Made by a program: the position numbers and the translations under genes
In this document: positions 6,937 through 7,985 of the stretch, in pieces
Layout of the letters: every line of letters starts with the position of its first letter
Position numbering within the stretch: the stretch's first letter is position 1
From: Clostridia bacterium
GTDB taxonomy: Bacteria > Bacillota > UBA994 > PWPR01
Direction of reading: 5' to 3'
Assembly: GCA_003557085.1 (NCBI GenBank)
Contig: PWPR01000184.1
Coordinates: forward strand, 1 to 7,985
DNA length: 7,985 bases
Notes under the pieces: model-generated
What the model saw: the letters and a program-made list of their open reading frames with translations, nothing else
The model's database searches: none
Told to the model about the DNA's origin: nothing

Positions 6937-6965
6937 TAAATGTACACAAAATATTTTACACTACC
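6937..6965 (-). repeat. Right terminal inverted repeat of the IS
   Basis: Read on the - strand it begins GGTAGTGTAAAA and contains TTTTGTGTA (6951-6943). It pairs with 5599-5627 at 21 of 29 positions. Its outer bases supply the last codons and the stop codon of the adjacent kinase gene. Confidence 0.75.
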
Positions 6966-7985
6966 CTTTTTCCCTTTTTCTCAGGATCAAAGGTTTTAGG
7001 TAAAAAGACTGAAAACTTAGTTCCAACATTCAACTTGCTTTCAACTAAAATCCTTCCATGATGCTGTTCAATTATAATTTTCGCAATTGAAAGTCCTAAA
7101 CCAGTGCCGCCTTGACTATTCTCATCATATTTTGTTCTTGATTTATCTGCCCTATAAAATCTATCAAAAACATGTGGCAAATCTTCTTCACTAATACCTA
7201 TTCCAGTATCAGAAACACTGAAAATATTATGCTTTTCTGTGTTCTTTAATTCAATTTGGATAATACCATCATCTGGGGTGTACTTAATGCTATTATCAAC
7301 TAAAATTCTAAAGGCTTGCTTTAGCTTATCTTCACTGCCAAATTGCATAATACCTGACTTAACCTCAAATATCAGTTTATGTTCATCATCAATTAGCTCT
7401 GTATCTCTTGTGACTTCTTTTACAAGATCAGAAAGTGAGAAATCATCGTATTCCATCTCTAAAGTTCCTCTATCTTGTCTAGCGATGAATAAAAGAGATT
7501 CTACTAAACTTTGCATACCTTCAACTTCTCCTACAATAGCATCAATGCTTTCACTTAGTACTTCAGGATCATCTTTCCCCCAGCGATTAAGTAGTGCAGC
7601 ATAGCCTTTAATAACAGCTATCGGAGTTCTTAACTCATGTGAAGCATCAGAAACAAACTGTTGCTCTCTTTTGTAGCTATGAGATATGCCATCTAGCATA
7701 GTGTTAAAAGTATATGCTAAATCTTTCAACTCATCTTTAGCGCCCCTAACATCAAGTCTAGTATCTAAGTTTTGCGCTGAGATTTGTCTTACTTGCTCAT
7801 TCATAGCATTAATAGGTTCAAGATGCCTAACAGTTGTTTTTGAAGCTGAGCGGATAGAAAGTATAATAATAAACAAAAATATAGCTACTCCTGGGATAAG
7901 GGCAATATTTATCAGATCAGTCTGTGGGTACATCAACTTTTTAAGCACTATATTATACACATTGCCATCTTCTACATAGTTAAAT
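6956..7985 (-). CDS. Sensor histidine kinase (HAMP-HisKA-HATPase), start off window, 3' end altered by IS
   Basis: The frame is open to the right edge, so the gene begins outside the window. The GTG at 7960 is not convincing as a start because coding sequence continues before it (NYVEDGN). Counting from that codon: a membrane segment at about 16-36 (LINIALIPGVAIFLFIIILSI), a HAMP linker at about 37-90, HisKA with phosphoacceptor H108 in SDASHELRTP, the N box with N223 (VDNSIKY), G1 DTGIG (251-255), the F box FDRFYRA (265-271) and G2 GGTGLGLSI (284-292). This is an orthodox OmpR-partner-type kinase similar in layout to ArlS; the sensor loop and first membrane segment are missing from view. The protein now ends KKGKRVV: the final VV and the TAA (6958-6956) lie inside the IS. 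Without the IS it would end KKGKRQKK. All catalytic motifs lie upstream, so function is probably kept. Its regulator is presumably off the right edge. Confidence 0.95.
   Translation of the reverse strand, partial: FNYVEDGNVYNIVLKKLMYPQTDLINIALIPGVAIFLFIIILSIRSASKTTVRHLEPINAMNEQVRQISAQNLDTRLDVRGAKDELKDLAYTFNTMLDGISHSYKREQQFVSDASHELRTPIAVIKGYAALLNRWGKDDPEVLSESIDAIVGEVEGMQSLVESLLFIARQDRGTLEMEYDDFSLSDLVKEVTRDTELIDDEHKLIFEVKSGIMQFGSEDKLKQAFRILVDNSIKYTPDDGIIQIELKNTEKHNIFSVSDTGIGISEEDLPHVFDRFYRADKSRTKYDENSQGGTGLGLSIAKIIIEQHHGRILVESKLNVGTKFSVFLPKTFDPEKKGKRVV
6966..6973. repeat. Right copy of the 8-bp target duplication of the IS
   Basis: CTTTTTCC abuts the right IS end and differs from CTTTTTGC at 5591-5598 by one base. 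It lies within the kinase coding region and encodes the GKR near its C terminus. Confidence 0.65.

Larger units (their letters stand above)
5599..6965 (-). mobile_element. Complete IS256-family insertion sequence, 1367 bp
   Basis: The element holds one transposase gene of the IS256 family (DDE type, cut-and-copy through a circular intermediate in studied members). It is bounded by imperfect inverted repeats at 5599-5627 and 6937-6965 and flanked by an 8-bp duplication with one mismatch. Its ends were set by aligning the two inverted repeats without gaps and checking that both junctions meet the duplication. Joining the flanks without the IS gives a continuous kinase frame with its own stop codon, independent support for the boundaries. 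A 12-base inverted subterminal repeat lies about 40 bp inside each end. The element looks intact and may still be mobile. The one-base difference in the duplication suggests either some age or a small boundary error. Confidence 0.88.

Noticed and set aside
7958..7960. GTG as the start of the histidine kinase
   Set aside because: The frame continues without a stop to the window end, and an orthodox kinase of this type needs a first membrane segment and a sensor region upstream.
7239..7979. Open frames on the + strand opposite the kinase gene
   Set aside because: They lie wholly antisense to a strongly supported kinase, have serine-rich low-complexity translations and no ribosome binding sites. 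The antisense frames opposite recD2, pxpA and the YtxH gene fail for the same reasons.
6956..7985. Histidine kinase as a pseudogene broken by the IS
   Set aside because: Only the last three residues are replaced. H, N, G1, F and G2 motifs are intact and in frame.
1..7985. CRISPR array, tRNA, rRNA, riboswitch, defence or prophage cassette
   Set aside because: I saw no spaced direct repeats, no tRNA-like cloverleaf, no long conserved leader, and no gene of such systems. Every gap between genes is about 120 bases or less and is explained by promoters, terminators or IS ends.

Overview
The window is AT-rich chromosomal DNA. Gene content and signals (YlmH, RecD2, a YtxH-type protein, PxpA, strong AGGAGG-type ribosome binding sites, extended -10 promoters) point to a low-GC Bacillota, most likely a clostridial-type lineage. 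The species cannot be read from the sequence.

Layout. At 1-1040 (+) is the 3' part of a DUF4097-type beta-strand repeat gene whose start lies off the left edge. It is closed by a clear intrinsic terminator (1047-1080). A promoter region at 1079-1125, carrying two nested TAAGC/GCTTA palindromes, then starts a tight three-gene run on the + strand: an S4-domain RNA-binding protein of the YlmH family (1148-1945), the helicase RecD2 (1957-4122) and a LamB/YcsF-type 5-oxoprolinase subunit, PxpA (4125-4871). The gaps are 11 and 2 nt, so an operon is very likely. A separate promoter candidate (4908-4936) precedes a YtxH-domain membrane protein (4982-5542), which ends in a second strong terminator (5548-5580).

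The right third is on the - strand. A complete IS256-family insertion sequence (5599-6965, 1367 bp) has imperfect terminal inverted repeats, a full-length 403-residue DDE transposase with its own promoter and ribosome binding site, and an 8-bp near-perfect target duplication (CTTTTTGC / CTTTTTCC). It is inserted in the last codons of a sensor histidine kinase gene (visible 6956-7985), whose start is off the right edge. The kinase's present stop codon and last two and a fraction codons come from the IS end. Removing the IS in silico restores a reading frame that ends in TAA four codons further on, at the edge of the terminator. The kinase is therefore altered only in its last few residues and is probably functional.

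How the genes work together: the ylmH-recD2-pxpA run joins a translation or ribosome-rescue factor, a DNA repair helicase and a metabolite-repair enzyme subunit with no obvious common pathway. It is a housekeeping-like operon rather than a dedicated system. The kinase presumably pairs with a response regulator outside the window. I see no CRISPR array, tRNA, rRNA, prophage or defence cassette. The most informative signals are the reconstructable IS insertion, the palindromes around the ylmH promoter, and pxpA standing apart from pxpB and pxpC.
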